In this document: in pieces, positions 1-9,150 of the stretch
Layout: every line of letters begins with the position of its first letter
Position numbering within the stretch: position 1 is the stretch's first letter
Assembly: GCF_024345495.1 (NCBI RefSeq)
Contig: NZ_JAGQBF010000020.1
Coordinates: forward strand, 1-58,146
DNA from: Synechococcus sp. RedBA-s
Lineage (GTDB): Bacteria; Cyanobacteriota; Cyanobacteriia; PCC-6307; Cyanobiaceae
DNA: 58,146 nucleotides
Direction of reading: 5' to 3'
Translations under genes and position numbers: made by a program
Notes under the pieces: generated by a model
What the model saw: the letters and a program-made list of their open reading frames with translations, nothing else
Databases searched by the model: none
Told to the model about the DNA's origin: nothing

Positions 1-16
1 GAGCGGGCGGGGGGGC

Positions 17-1870
17 TCAGCCGCCGTCCCTCTCGCCAACCTGGGCCCGCCCGCTCTGGGGCACCAGGCCGAGACCGTTATGGATCGAGGCGGCCACGCC
101 CCGGCCCCGCACGGTCTGGGTGTTGCCCAGGAACAGACCGGTGGAGCTGCCGCCATCGAGGTTAAGGGCCTCTTGCAGGCCCAGCTGGCGCAGCAGGACC
201 GCTGTTTCGCCCAGGGTGGGTCCGGCATGGTCCACCCCCTGCAGCGTCAGCAACCAGATTTGACGGCCATCGCTGCCGATCACCGTGCGCGGGGCCCCTT
301 GCCCCTGGAAGGCGCTGCTGAACCCTTCGGCCGTGCCGTTGAGCACCACCTGACCCCCCAGCAGCAGCAGGGGGCCGCCCCCCATCACGAAGGCCTGCTG
401 ACCGAGCGGATCGCTGGGTTGGCTGGCGAGGGTCAGCCGGCTGGCCTCGGGCCAGGGCGGACTCACGCCGGCCCGTCCCACCACCAGGGTGTCTTCGCGG
501 CCCAGGGGAATGCCCCGCTGCAGCTGGGCGCCATCCAGCCGCTGCAGCACCACCCCAGCCCGGATCAGCACCCCCGATTCGTTGCCGCTCAGGGCCTGGT
601 AGCTGCTCCCCCAGTCGGCGGTGTAGCGGGCCAGACCCCGCTGCACGTAGCCGCTGTTCAGGCTCGACAGCGGCCAGCGCTGACCCCGTTCATCGATCAG
701 CTGCTCCTGCAGGGCCAGCCGACCGAAACTGGGCAGGCCTCCGGGCTGCCAGCCGATGGCGCCACGGTTGAGGATCGGCCCGGAGAGCCAGCGTCCTTCG
801 GCCTTGAGGGCGCCCAGGGGCAGCCGTCGCACGCGGTTGAAAAAGCCGCCGTTGATGGCCACCAGGGCCTTGTCCCGCTGGGCCAGGGCCGTGAGCGAGG
901 TGAGCCCCTGCATCCCGTCAGGACGGGTCAGCACCCTGAGTTCCAGCGGATTCTGCTGGGGATTGAATCGGACACTGTTGACCAGCATGCGCCGGGATCC
1001 CACGGGCAGCACCTGGCGATTGACGCTGACGCTGCGATTGAGCAGGGCCTGCAGGCGCGGGTCGAGCGGCGGGGCGGCCTGGGGTGTCGTTGGTGTCGCC
1101 CCGGTGCTGGCTCCCGCGGGGATGGCCAACACCACTCGGTCGGGCCCCCCGAGGGTCAACACCCTCCCGCCGCCGCTCGGACGCAGGAGCAGCCCTTCCC
1201 GGCTGGAGCTGACCGCCAGACCGAGGGCCTGCAGTTCAGAGCGCTGAGTGGCGGTGCTGAGCAGGCCCAGCAGGATCTGACCGGACTCCTGGCGCACCAA
1301 GGCCGCCCCACTGAGATCCAGCACCACCTGGCGATCGGGCCCCGGGGCTGAGGCCCGCACCCGAACAAGCCCGGGCAGGGGCAACTCCAGCAGCAGGCGG
1401 TCCCCATCGGTCTGAATGCGGACTCCGGCTGCCTGCAGCAGGGGGATGGCGTCCACGGCCACCTCATCGTCGAGGCTGCGCTGCCCGCTGGCGGGCACCT
1501 GCTGCTTTCGCCCGAACCACTCCAGATCCAGTCCTCCATCGACGCGGCTGCTGCTGGCCACCCCCAGCTGGCCCTGCAGCACCTCGAGGGGTAGCCAGAG
1601 CTGGGACGGGTTGCCGCCAACGGCTGGCATTCCTTGCCAGCGGGCGCTCTGCTCCCGGCCGTTGATCACGATCCGGCGGCCCTCCTGGAGTGGAGTCGCA
1701 GGGCTGCGGGCCAGCAGAATCCCGCGGGCGGCCCCAGGGAGAGCTGCTGCCCCAGGGAAGGGAGCGGCCGCTCGGGCCGGGGCCGAGGCAAAGCTGCCGT
1801 CGGCGGCTGGCAGCAGGGCCATCACCGCCAGGCTCATCAGTCCGGCTGGAAGGGATCGGCACGGGACCAC
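17..1870 (-). CDS. Phosphodiester glycosidase (NAGPA/DUF2233) family protein, exported
   Basis: The 617-residue product has an N-terminal hydrophobic stretch ending in Ala-rich sequence (about residues 8-36), which looks like a signal peptide, so it is probably periplasmic or secreted. The C-terminal 300 residues carry the family hallmarks, including a GGFFNR-type motif near residue 340 and NLDGGSST near 570-577. This is the glycine-rich Asp motif typical of phosphodiester alpha-N-acetylglucosaminidase-like enzymes. The natural substrate in cyanobacteria is not known to me. The start is GTG, chosen because it keeps an Arg in front of the hydrophobic core. It is transcribed away from glutamate synthase, with about 130 bp between them. 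The N-terminal third is a weakly conserved beta-rich region of unclear role. Confidence 0.8.
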   Translation of the reverse strand: MVPCRSLPAGLMSLAVMALLPAADGSFASAPARAAAPFPGAAALPGAARGILLARSPATPLQEGRRIVINGREQSARWQGMPAVGGNPSQLWLPLEVLQGQLGVASSSRVDGGLDLEWFGRKQQVPASGQRSLDDEVAVDAIPLLQAAGVRIQTDGDRLLLELPLPGLVRVRASAPGPDRQVVLDLSGAALVRQESGQILLGLLSTATQRSELQALGLAVSSSREGLLLRPSGGGRVLTLGGPDRVVLAIPAGASTGATPTTPQAAPPLDPRLQALLNRSVSVNRQVLPVGSRRMLVNSVRFNPQQNPLELRVLTRPDGMQGLTSLTALAQRDKALVAINGGFFNRVRRLPLGALKAEGRWLSGPILNRGAIGWQPGGLPSFGRLALQEQLIDERGQRWPLSSLNSGYVQRGLARYTADWGSSYQALSGNESGVLIRAGVVLQRLDGAQLQRGIPLGREDTLVVGRAGVSPPWPEASRLTLASQPSDPLGQQAFVMGGGPLLLLGGQVVLNGTAEGFSSAFQGQGAPRTVIGSDGRQIWLLTLQGVDHAGPTLGETAVLLRQLGLQEALNLDGGSSTGLFLGNTQTVRGRGVAASIHNGLGLVPQSGRAQVGERDGG

Positions 1871-1942
1871 GTCTGGACACTCATCCGTTGGTGATGAACG
1901 CTATCCCTGAACGCACGTCTCTAAGATCAAAATCCCCTTCCG

Positions 1943-1973
1943 CGCGGACGTCTCCTTGTTTGAGGCGTCCGCG
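1943..1973 (+). promoter_or_regulatory. Strong stem-loop in the glutamate synthase leader
   Basis: The arms CGCGGACG (1943-1950) and CGTCCGCG (1966-1973) are perfect complements. The stem continues inward through a T-G wobble and three more pairs to give 12 bp around a 7-base loop. It ends 26 bases before the gltB start codon. A TAAGAT box at 1922-1927 could be a -10 element, which would put the hairpin close to the 5' end of the mRNA. The function (mRNA stability, translation control or attenuation) is inference. No T-tract follows, so a simple terminator is less likely. Confidence 0.45.
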
Positions 1974-1999
1974 GTCTACCGACAGGTTGTTGCCGGGCT

Positions 2000-4900
2000 A
2001 TGCCACTTCTTCGCCGCTCTGTTTGGCCCCATTGTGACAGTCCGGCACCGACGGAAGTCGCTGGCGAAAAGGATGCCTGCGGGGTTGGTTTTCTCGCCCA
2101 GCTCAGTGGTGAGCCCAGCCATTGGCTGCTGGAGCAGGCCCTGCGCGGTCTGGACTGCATGGAGCACCGTGGCGGCTGCGGTGGCGATGGCGATTCCGGC
2201 GATGGCGCCGGTGTGCTCTGCGGCATTCCCTGGGGCTACCTGGGGGAGGTCTGGCCCGAATCCAGCCGGGCTGAGGAGGGTCGCCGGGGCCTGGCGATGG
2301 TTTTTCTGCCGGTCTCGGAGCCGAAGCGTCAGCAGGCCAAGGCGCTGTGTGAGCAGGCAGCGGCCCTGGTGGGTCTGCGCAGCCTCGGCTGGCGAGAGGT
2401 TCCCGTGGAGCCCTCCGTGCTCGGGCCCCTCGCCCTCAAGACCGTCCCACGCATTGAGCAATGGCTGGTGGAAGGCCCGGAGCCGGGCGATGCGCTCGAA
2501 TCGCTGCTGTTCCGCTGCCGCCGCCGGGCCGTGGATCTGGTGCGGGCCACCCCGGGCGGCGATCCCAACGACCTTTACTTTTCCTCGTTCAGCGGCCGCA
2601 CCGTTGTGTACAAGGGCATGGTGCGCTCCGAGGTGCTCGCGGCTTTCTATGCCGACCTGCGCGATCCGCGCTTTGCGGTGAGTTTCGCGGTCTACCACCG
2701 CCGCTTCAGCACCAACACCCTGCCCCGCTGGCCCCTGGCTCAGCCCATGCGGCTGCTGGGTCACAACGGCGAGATCAACACCCTGTTGGGGAACATCAAC
2801 TGGGCCCAGGCGGCTGAATCTCACCTCGATGCGGTCTGGGGTGAGGCCTCCTCCGACCTCAAGCCGGTGGTCAATGCCGCCTTCAGCGATTCAGCCAACC
2901 TCGACGCCATGCTCGAGCTGATGGTGCGCAGCGGCCGGCCGATCACCGACAGCCTGCTCACCCTCGTGCCGGAAGCGTTCCGACAGCAGCCCGAGCTGGA
3001 GTCCCGTCCGGATGTCCAGGCCTTCTATGAATATTCCGCCTGCCTGCAGGAGCCCTGGGACGGCCCGGCCCTGCTGGTGTTCAGCGACGGCCGCAGCGTC
3101 GGTGCCACTCTCGATCGCAACGGTCTGCGTCCTGCCCGTTACTGCATCACCAGCGATGGCCTGGTGGTGATGGGTTCGGAAACCGGCGTGGTGGAGATCG
3201 ACGAGAGCCGCATCGTCGAGAAGGGCCGCCTCGGCCCCGGCCAGATGCTGGCAGTGGATCTCGAGAATGGCCGCCTGCTGCAGAACTGGCAGGTGAAGGA
3301 GGAGGCGGCCTCCCGCTATCCCTACGCCGCCTGGCTGCAGGAACACCGCCGCTCGCTGGAGCCCCAGCCCTGGCGCACGGAGCAGCAGCTGGCGAATCTC
3401 GATCTGCTCCGTCACCAGACCGCCTTCGGCTTCACCGCCGAGGACCTGGACCTTGTGATCGAAGACATGGCCGGCCAGGGCAAGGAGCCCACCTACTGCA
3501 TGGGTGACGACATCCCCCTGGCGGTGCTCTCCAGCAAGCCCCACCTCCTCTACGACTACTTCAAGCAGCGCTTCGCCCAGGTCACCAATCCCCCGATCGA
3601 CCCCCTGCGCGAGGAGCTGGTGATGAGTCTGGAGATGCACCTGGGGCGGCGGGGGTCAGCCCTGCGGCCGGAGCCTTCGGCCGCCTCGGTGCTTCACCTC
3701 GCCACGCCCGTTCTCAACGAAGCCGATCTGGAGGCCCTGCCCCTGCAGGGACTGGCCACCACCACCCTGTCCACCCTCTATGGGCTGGATCAGGGTCCGG
3801 CTGGTCTGGAGGCCGCTGTGCAGCGCCTCTGTCAGGCGGCGGAGCAGGCCGTGGGCAACGGCAGCCAGATCCTGGTGCTCTCCGACCGAGTCGACGCTGG
3901 CCTCAGTGCCACCACCACCTTCATCCCGGCGCTGCTGGCGGTGGGCGCGGTGCACCAGCACCTGCTGCGGCTGGGGGTGCGCCTGCACTGCTCCCTGGTG
4001 ATTGACACCGCCCAGTGCTGGAGCACTCACCATCTGGCCTGCCTGATCGGCTTCGGCGCCAGTGCCGTCTGCCCCTGGCTCACCTGGGAAACCACCCGCC
4101 ACTGGTTGGCCCACCCCAAGACCCGCTCCCTGATGGAGCGCGGCAAGCTGCCAGCGATCGACTCCGCCCAGGCCCAGGCCAATGTGCGCAAGGCCCTGGA
4201 GGCGGGCCTGCGCAAGATCCTCTCCAAGATCGGCATCTCGCTGCTGGCCAGCTACCACGGGGCCCAGATCTTCGAGGCCATCGGCATCGGCGCCGATCTG
4301 ATCGATCTGGCCTTCCGCGGCACCACCAGCCGGGTGGCGGGCCTCAGCCTGGCTGATCTCGCCAACGAAACCCTGGCGTTCCACGCCAAGGCCTTCCCCG
4401 AGCTCAACCGCACCAAGCTGGAGTTCATGGGCTTCGTGCAATACCGCTCCGGCGGTGAGTTCCACCTCAACAGCCCGGAGATGGCCAAGGCGCTGCATGC
4501 GGCGGTGGCCGCGGGTCCCGGCTACGACCATTTCGCCACCTATCGCACCCTGCTGGAGAACCGCCCGGTCACGGGCCTGCGCGACCTGCTGGAGCTGCGG
4601 CCCGCCCTCACCCCCCTGCCGATCGAGCAGGTGGAGAGCGTGGAGAGCATCTGCAGCCGCTTCTGCACCGGTGGCATGAGCCTGGGGGCCCTCTCCCGAG
4701 AGGCCCACGAGGTGCTGGCGGTGGCCATGAACCGCATCGGCGGCAAGAGCAACAGTGGTGAGGGAGGAGAGGATCCGGCCCGCTATCACCCCCTCACCGA
4801 TGTGGATGAGGGCGGTCACTCCGCCACCCTGCCTAGCCTCCGCGGCCTAGTGCCCGGCGACAGCGCCTGCTCAGCCATCAAGCAGGTGGCCTCGGGGCGT

Positions 4901-6598
4901 TTCGGCGTGACGCCGGAGTACCTGCGCAGCGGCAAGCAGCTGGAGATCAAGGTGGCCCAGGGGGCCAAACCCGGCGAAGGGGGCCAGCTGCCCGGTCCCA
5001 AGGTGGATGCCTACATCGGCTGGCTGCGCAACAGCAAACCCGGCGTGGCACTGATCTCACCGCCGCCCCACCACGACATCTATTCCATTGAGGATCTGGC
5101 CCAGCTGATCCACGACCTGCACCAGGTGCATCCGGCTGCCAAGGTGTCGGTGAAGCTGGTGGCCGAAATCGGCATCGGCACGATCGCCGCCGGCGTGGCC
5201 AAGGCCAACGCTGATGTGATTCAGATCTCCGGCCACGACGGCGGCACCGGTGCATCGCCCCTGAGCTCGATCAAGCATGCCGGCAGTCCCTGGGAGCTGG
5301 GCCTTTCCGAGGTGCATCGCAGCCTGCTGACGAACGGCCTGCGTGAGCGGGTGCTCCTGCGGGCCGATGGTGGCCTCAAGACCGGCTGGGATGTGCTGAT
5401 GGCGGCTCTGCTCGGGGCCGAGGAATACGGATTCGGCTCGGTGGCCATGATCGCCGAGGGCTGCATCATGGCGCGCGTCTGCCACACCAACAATTGCCCG
5501 GTGGGGGTGGCCACCCAGAAGGAGGCCCTGCGCAAGCGCTTCACCGGCCTGCCGGAGCACGTGGTCAATTTCTTCCACTACGTGGCTGAGGAAGTGCGCC
5601 AGTTGCTGAGTGTGCTCGGGGTGGCCCGGCTGGAGGATCTGATCGGACGGGTGGAGCTGCTGCACCCCCGCCAGGTGGCCCTGGCCAAGACCAGCGCCCT
5701 TGATCTCACCTGCCTGCTGGCCCCGCTGCCTGGCTCCGACGACCGCAGCTGGCTGCGCCATGACAGCCAGGCCCATGGCAATGGCGCCATTCTCGAGGAT
5801 CAGCTCCTGGCAGATCCCGAGCTGGTGGCGGCCATTGAGCAGCACGGGCAGGTGGCCCGCCGTCTGGCGATCGTCAACACCGACCGCAGTGTCGGGGCAC
5901 GCCTGGCTGGTGAGCTGGCGGCCCGCCACGGCAACAAGGGGTTCCAGGGCCTGCTCGATCTCTGCTTCGAAGGTGCCGCCGGCCAGAGCTTCGGCGCCTT
6001 CAACTTGCAGGGCATGGACCTGCGCCTGGAGGGGGATGCCAACGACTACGTCGGCAAGGGCATCAACGGTGGCCGCATCACGGTTGTGCCATCGGCGGCA
6101 ACCCGGGATCCCGGCAATCAGGTGATCCTGGGTAACACCTGCCTCTACGGCGCCACTGGTGGCGAGCTGTTCGCTCTCGGCCGGGCCGGTGAGCGCTTCG
6201 CTGTGCGCAACAGCGGCGCTCGCACTGTGATTGAAGGCTGCGGCGACCACTGCTGTGAGTACATGACCGGCGGCGTGGTGGTGGTGCTCGGCAGCACCGG
6301 CCGCAACGTGGCGGCGGGCATGACCGGCGGGGTGGCCTTCCTGCTGGATGAGCACGACGCGATGGCGGGGCTCCTCAATCCCGAGATCGTCTCGGTCCAT
6401 GCCCTGGACACCCCCGAGCAGGAGCAGTTGATCAAACCGTTGCTGGAGGCCCACCTCGAGCGCACCGGCAGCCGCAAAGCCGCCGAGATCCTGGCGAACT
6501 GGCCCCAGTGGCGCCCCCGCTTCAAGGTGCTGGTGCCCCCCAGCGAGGTGGCCACGGTGGGGCTGCTGGAGCGGCAGAAACTGGCGATGGCCACCTGA
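2000..6598 (+). CDS. gltB: Glutamate synthase large subunit, probably ferredoxin-dependent (Fd-GOGAT)
   Basis: The 1532-residue enzyme makes two glutamates from glutamine and 2-oxoglutarate, completing ammonium assimilation in the GS-GOGAT cycle. The N-terminal class II amidotransferase domain has its nucleophile at Cys27, in the context DACGVGF, after a 26-residue propeptide that should be removed. The central FMN/synthase domain carries the 3Fe-4S motif CX5CX4C near residue 1155. The C-terminal region is the glycine-rich beta-helix (GXXG repeats) common to GltB. No gltD small subunit lies nearby, and the length fits the single-chain cyanobacterial enzyme often called glsF, so ferredoxin is the likely electron donor. 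The ATG at 2000 is the first plausible start. A stem-loop precedes it. It converges with chlM, 10 bp apart. Confidence 0.95.
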   Translation: MPLLRRSVWPHCDSPAPTEVAGEKDACGVGFLAQLSGEPSHWLLEQALRGLDCMEHRGGCGGDGDSGDGAGVLCGIPWGYLGEVWPESSRAEEGRRGLAMVFLPVSEPKRQQAKALCEQAAALVGLRSLGWREVPVEPSVLGPLALKTVPRIEQWLVEGPEPGDALESLLFRCRRRAVDLVRATPGGDPNDLYFSSFSGRTVVYKGMVRSEVLAAFYADLRDPRFAVSFAVYHRRFSTNTLPRWPLAQPMRLLGHNGEINTLLGNINWAQAAESHLDAVWGEASSDLKPVVNAAFSDSANLDAMLELMVRSGRPITDSLLTLVPEAFRQQPELESRPDVQAFYEYSACLQEPWDGPALLVFSDGRSVGATLDRNGLRPARYCITSDGLVVMGSETGVVEIDESRIVEKGRLGPGQMLAVDLENGRLLQNWQVKEEAASRYPYAAWLQEHRRSLEPQPWRTEQQLANLDLLRHQTAFGFTAEDLDLVIEDMAGQGKEPTYCMGDDIPLAVLSSKPHLLYDYFKQRFAQVTNPPIDPLREELVMSLEMHLGRRGSALRPEPSAASVLHLATPVLNEADLEALPLQGLATTTLSTLYGLDQGPAGLEAAVQRLCQAAEQAVGNGSQILVLSDRVDAGLSATTTFIPALLAVGAVHQHLLRLGVRLHCSLVIDTAQCWSTHHLACLIGFGASAVCPWLTWETTRHWLAHPKTRSLMERGKLPAIDSAQAQANVRKALEAGLRKILSKIGISLLASYHGAQIFEAIGIGADLIDLAFRGTTSRVAGLSLADLANETLAFHAKAFPELNRTKLEFMGFVQYRSGGEFHLNSPEMAKALHAAVAAGPGYDHFATYRTLLENRPVTGLRDLLELRPALTPLPIEQVESVESICSRFCTGGMSLGALSREAHEVLAVAMNRIGGKSNSGEGGEDPARYHPLTDVDEGGHSATLPSLRGLVPGDSACSAIKQVASGRFGVTPEYLRSGKQLEIKVAQGAKPGEGGQLPGPKVDAYIGWLRNSKPGVALISPPPHHDIYSIEDLAQLIHDLHQVHPAAKVSVKLVAEIGIGTIAAGVAKANADVIQISGHDGGTGASPLSSIKHAGSPWELGLSEVHRSLLTNGLRERVLLRADGGLKTGWDVLMAALLGAEEYGFGSVAMIAEGCIMARVCHTNNCPVGVATQKEALRKRFTGLPEHVVNFFHYVAEEVRQLLSVLGVARLEDLIGRVELLHPRQVALAKTSALDLTCLLAPLPGSDDRSWLRHDSQAHGNGAILEDQLLADPELVAAIEQHGQVARRLAIVNTDRSVGARLAGELAARHGNKGFQGLLDLCFEGAAGQSFGAFNLQGMDLRLEGDANDYVGKGINGGRITVVPSAATRDPGNQVILGNTCLYGATGGELFALGRAGERFAVRNSGARTVIEGCGDHCCEYMTGGVVVVLGSTGRNVAAGMTGGVAFLLDEHDAMAGLLNPEIVSVHALDTPEQEQLIKPLLEAHLERTGSRKAAEILANWPQWRPRFKVLVPPSEVATVGLLERQKLAMAT

Positions 6599-6608
6599 GC
6601 GTGGCGGT

Positions 6609-7328
6609 TCAGCCGCGCTCGAATTCGATCAGGCGTGAAAAATAGAAGGGGGCCTGGTTGAGGTTGCGGCGCTTGGGCTGGAAGCCGGCGGCGGCGGCGG
6701 CGGCCACGATGCCGTCCTCCCGCAGGGTGTAGGCCCGGGTGGTCTTGCTGGGTCCGGGGAAGAGCTGGCCGATCGATTTGAGCAGGGCCAGCAGGGGGGT
6801 GTAGGGGGCAAAGCTCACGATCAGCCGCCGCTCGGCCAGCCCGCCCAGGTGGCGGACCATCTCCTCGGCCGCGGCCTGGGGGTAGTGGATGAACACGTCC
6901 AGGCAGACCACCGTGTCGTAACGGCCCTGGAGGCTCTCCAGGTCGGAGGCGCTGAACTGCACTCGATCAGCGGCAAGGCCGCTGGCCTCCAGGCGACGGC
7001 GGGCCTCCTCCACCATGGCTTCCGAGAGGTCGCTGGCGGCGATGTAGCCCGCTCCGAGCTGGGCCAGTGGCAGGCTGAGACTGCCCACGCCGCAGCCGGC
7101 ATCGCAGAAACTGCGGCCAGGCAGATCGCCCTCCTCCTGCAGCCACTGCAGCACCTGATCCACCGTCTTCTGGTGCCCCAGACGGATGTTGCGCTGCACC
7201 TTGTTGACGTCGTCGCTGTCGCTGTAGATCCGCTTCCAGCGCTCGAATCCCGTGCTGTTGAAGTAGTCGCGCACTTCGGCCTTCTCAGCCAGCTTGGCGC
7301 CGGCGTCAGGCGCTGAAGAGGTGGCCAT
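6609..7328 (-). CDS. chlM: Magnesium-protoporphyrin IX O-methyltransferase
   Basis: The 239-residue SAM-dependent enzyme methylates the C13 propionate of Mg-protoporphyrin IX, the step after magnesium chelatase in chlorophyll synthesis. The SAM-binding motif I (CDAGCGVGS) is at about residues 75-83. The YYFxxxGFxRW-like N-terminus (DYFNSTGFERWKRIY, residues 21-35) is typical of ChlM/BchM. The C-terminal half has the FAPYTP and SKTTRAY segments expected in the family. It lies 27 bp downstream of nagA on the same strand, so the two may be cotranscribed. Length is normal. Confidence 0.95.
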   Translation of the reverse strand: MATSSAPDAGAKLAEKAEVRDYFNSTGFERWKRIYSDSDDVNKVQRNIRLGHQKTVDQVLQWLQEEGDLPGRSFCDAGCGVGSLSLPLAQLGAGYIAASDLSEAMVEEARRRLEASGLAADRVQFSASDLESLQGRYDTVVCLDVFIHYPQAAAEEMVRHLGGLAERRLIVSFAPYTPLLALLKSIGQLFPGPSKTTRAYTLREDGIVAAAAAAGFQPKRRNLNQAPFYFSRLIEFERG

Positions 7329-7355
7329 GGGGGCGCAGCAACGGGTGGGCGGATC

Positions 7356-8531
7356 CTAAAGAGCCGCTTCGGACGCGCGCCGCCAGCCCATCGCACCGTC
7401 TGCCCCCACGCGCCAGCGCAGGCTTTCGCTCAGGGGTCGTCCGAGCAGCAGCTGGGGCAGTGTTCGCCGCTCGCCGAGCACCCGCCGGGGCACGAGGGTG
7501 GCGGCAGCGATCGCCCGGCCCGGTTCACCGCTCCAGCGGGCCAGGCGCGTCGCCCCCTCCAGCAGGGGCAGGGTGACGCCCGCCAGGGTGCCGTCCTCCA
7601 GCCGACAGCTGCCGTCTTTCACCAGCAGCACCCGTTCATCCCAGCGGTGGCGGCCCTCCGTCAGGCCATAGGGACCGAGCGCGTCACTCACCAGCAGCAC
7701 CTGCTCGGGGGCCAGCCGCTGCAGCAGCACCGCCATCGAGGGGGCCACATGCACCCCATCGGCGATCAGCCCGAGGGCCACATCGCCGCGCAGCAGCGCC
7801 GCCGCCACCGGACCGGGGGCCCGCCGGTGCAGGTCGGGCATGGCATTGAAGACATGGGTGAGCATGCCCACGCCCGCCGCGAAAGCCCGCTCGGCCTCCG
7901 CTTCCGTGGCGGCGCTGTGGCCCAGGCTCACCACGATGCCGCGCTGGCGCAGGGCGGCGATCACCGCATCGGCCCCCTCCAGTTCCGGGGCCAGGGTCAC
8001 CAGGGCGATCTCCTGTTCATGGCCACTGATGCGCTCCTGCAGGGCCCCAGGGCTGGGGACCACCAGGTGGGCCGCTGGGTGGGCGCCGCGCCGCGCCGCG
8101 GCCAGGAAGGGACCCTCCAGATGGGCGCCCAGCAGCTGGCAGCGGCCGGGCCGGTGCTGGAGGCGGGCCTGCTGGAGTACGGCCAGGGCCTGGCGCAGGG
8201 GAGGCACGGCGCAGGTCACCAGCGTGGGGCAGATCGCCTCCACCCCATCGGCCCAGAGCAGCTCCAGCAACTCCAGCAGCCGCGGCAGGTCGGTGGACTC
8301 CAGTTCTGGGAAGGCCAGCCCCAGGCCTCCGTTGATCTGCAGATCAACGCCGGTGGGGCTGATCCAGTCGCCGTCCCAGTTGTCGCCGGCGGCGTGGCTG
8401 CCAGCATCGAGGGGTAGCACCCTCACGATCCGGCCGCTGTGATCGATCCCGAGGCGCCAGCGCCGCTCGGCGCCATGGCGGCATGCCGAGGCTTGGGGCA
8501 GACGGACGTTGCTGATCCAGCGCACGGTCAT
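7356..8531 (-). CDS. nagA: N-acetylglucosamine-6-phosphate deacetylase
   Basis: This 391-residue amidohydrolase removes acetate from GlcNAc-6-phosphate during amino-sugar and wall recycling. Visible family motifs are DLQINGG near the N-terminus (in place of the usual HxH of the superfamily), GAHLEGPF (metal-binding Glu), [15 protein letters not shown] and LVSDALGP. The reading frame stays open far upstream, antisense to purE, but the start is set at the ATG before VRWISNV because purE occupies the other strand beyond it. No nagB or nagK is in the window. chlM follows 27 bp downstream. Confidence 0.9.
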   Translation of the reverse strand: MTVRWISNVRLPQASACRHGAERRWRLGIDHSGRIVRVLPLDAGSHAAGDNWDGDWISPTGVDLQINGGLGLAFPELESTDLPRLLELLELLWADGVEAICPTLVTCAVPPLRQALAVLQQARLQHRPGRCQLLGAHLEGPFLAAARRGAHPAAHLVVPSPGALQERISGHEQEIALVTLAPELEGADAVIAALRQRGIVVSLGHSAATEAEAERAFAAGVGMLTHVFNAMPDLHRRAPGPVAAALLRGDVALGLIADGVHVAPSMAVLLQRLAPEQVLLVSDALGPYGLTEGRHRWDERVLLVKDGSCRLEDGTLAGVTLPLLEGATRLARWSGEPGRAIAAATLVPRRVLGERRTLPQLLLGRPLSESLRWRVGADGAMGWRRASEAAL

Positions 8532-8595
8532 CGGCTCCTGGGCGAGCGGGCGGAGAGAATGCCATCCTCGCCGCACGGCCCCTGCCGCCCCTGCC

Positions 8596-9147
8596 TTGAC
8601 CCTCGAACCCGACTCAGCCGCCGCTGTCGCTCCCCTGGTGGCGGTGGTGATGGGCAGCGATTCCGACCTGCCGACGATGCAGCCGGCGGTGCAAGTGCTC
8701 GAGGATTTCGGTGTGGCGGTGGAGGTGCGGGTGCTCTCAGCCCACCGCACTCCGCTGGAGATGGTGGCCTTCGCTGAAGCGGCCGCCGGCCGCGGGCTCA
8801 AGGTGATCGTGGCGGGGGCCGGCGGCGCCGCCCACCTGCCGGGGATGGTGGCGGCGCTCACCACCCTGCCGGTGATCGGTGTGCCGGTGCAGAGCCGAGC
8901 CCTCTCGGGGGTGGATTCGCTCCATTCGATCGTGCAGATGCCGGCCGGGATCCCGGTGGCCACGGTGGCGATCGGCAACGGCACCAACGCCGGGTTGTTG
9001 GCGGTGCAGATCCTGGCCACAGCGGATCCGGCCCTGGCCGAGGCGATCAGTCGGTACCGCCTCCGGCTCCATGACCAGGTCTGCGCCAAGGACGCCCGCC
9101 TGCTTGAGCTGGGCAGCACGGCCTATCTGGCCGCCATGGAGGCCTGA
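8596..9147 (+). CDS. purE: 5-(carboxyamino)imidazole ribonucleotide mutase
   Basis: PurE converts N5-CAIR to 4-carboxy-AIR in de novo purine synthesis. The class I signature is complete: [12 protein letters not shown] for the nucleotide phosphate, VLSAHRTP with the conserved His, and [12 protein letters not shown]. No ATG lies near the expected N-terminus. The TTG at 8596 gives about 18 residues before the motif and leaves 64 bp to the divergent nagA start. A TTG at 8509 would overlap nagA, and a GTG at 8638 is also possible, so the exact start is uncertain. The next gene begins 3 bp after the stop. Confidence 0.9.
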   Translation: MTLEPDSAAAVAPLVAVVMGSDSDLPTMQPAVQVLEDFGVAVEVRVLSAHRTPLEMVAFAEAAAGRGLKVIVAGAGGAAHLPGMVAALTTLPVIGVPVQSRALSGVDSLHSIVQMPAGIPVATVAIGNGTNAGLLAVQILATADPALAEAISRYRLRLHDQVCAKDARLLELGSTAYLAAMEA

Positions 9148-9150
9148 GGG

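Noticed and set aside
2047-2075. GACGGAAGT string resembling the core of the glutamine riboswitch
   Set aside because: It lies inside the gltB coding region (residues 17-21), the matching upstream and downstream conserved segments are missing, and it does not sit in a leader.
5057-6454. 465-aa open frame antisense to glutamate synthase
   Set aside because: Shadow of the gltB reading frame, no recognisable domain.
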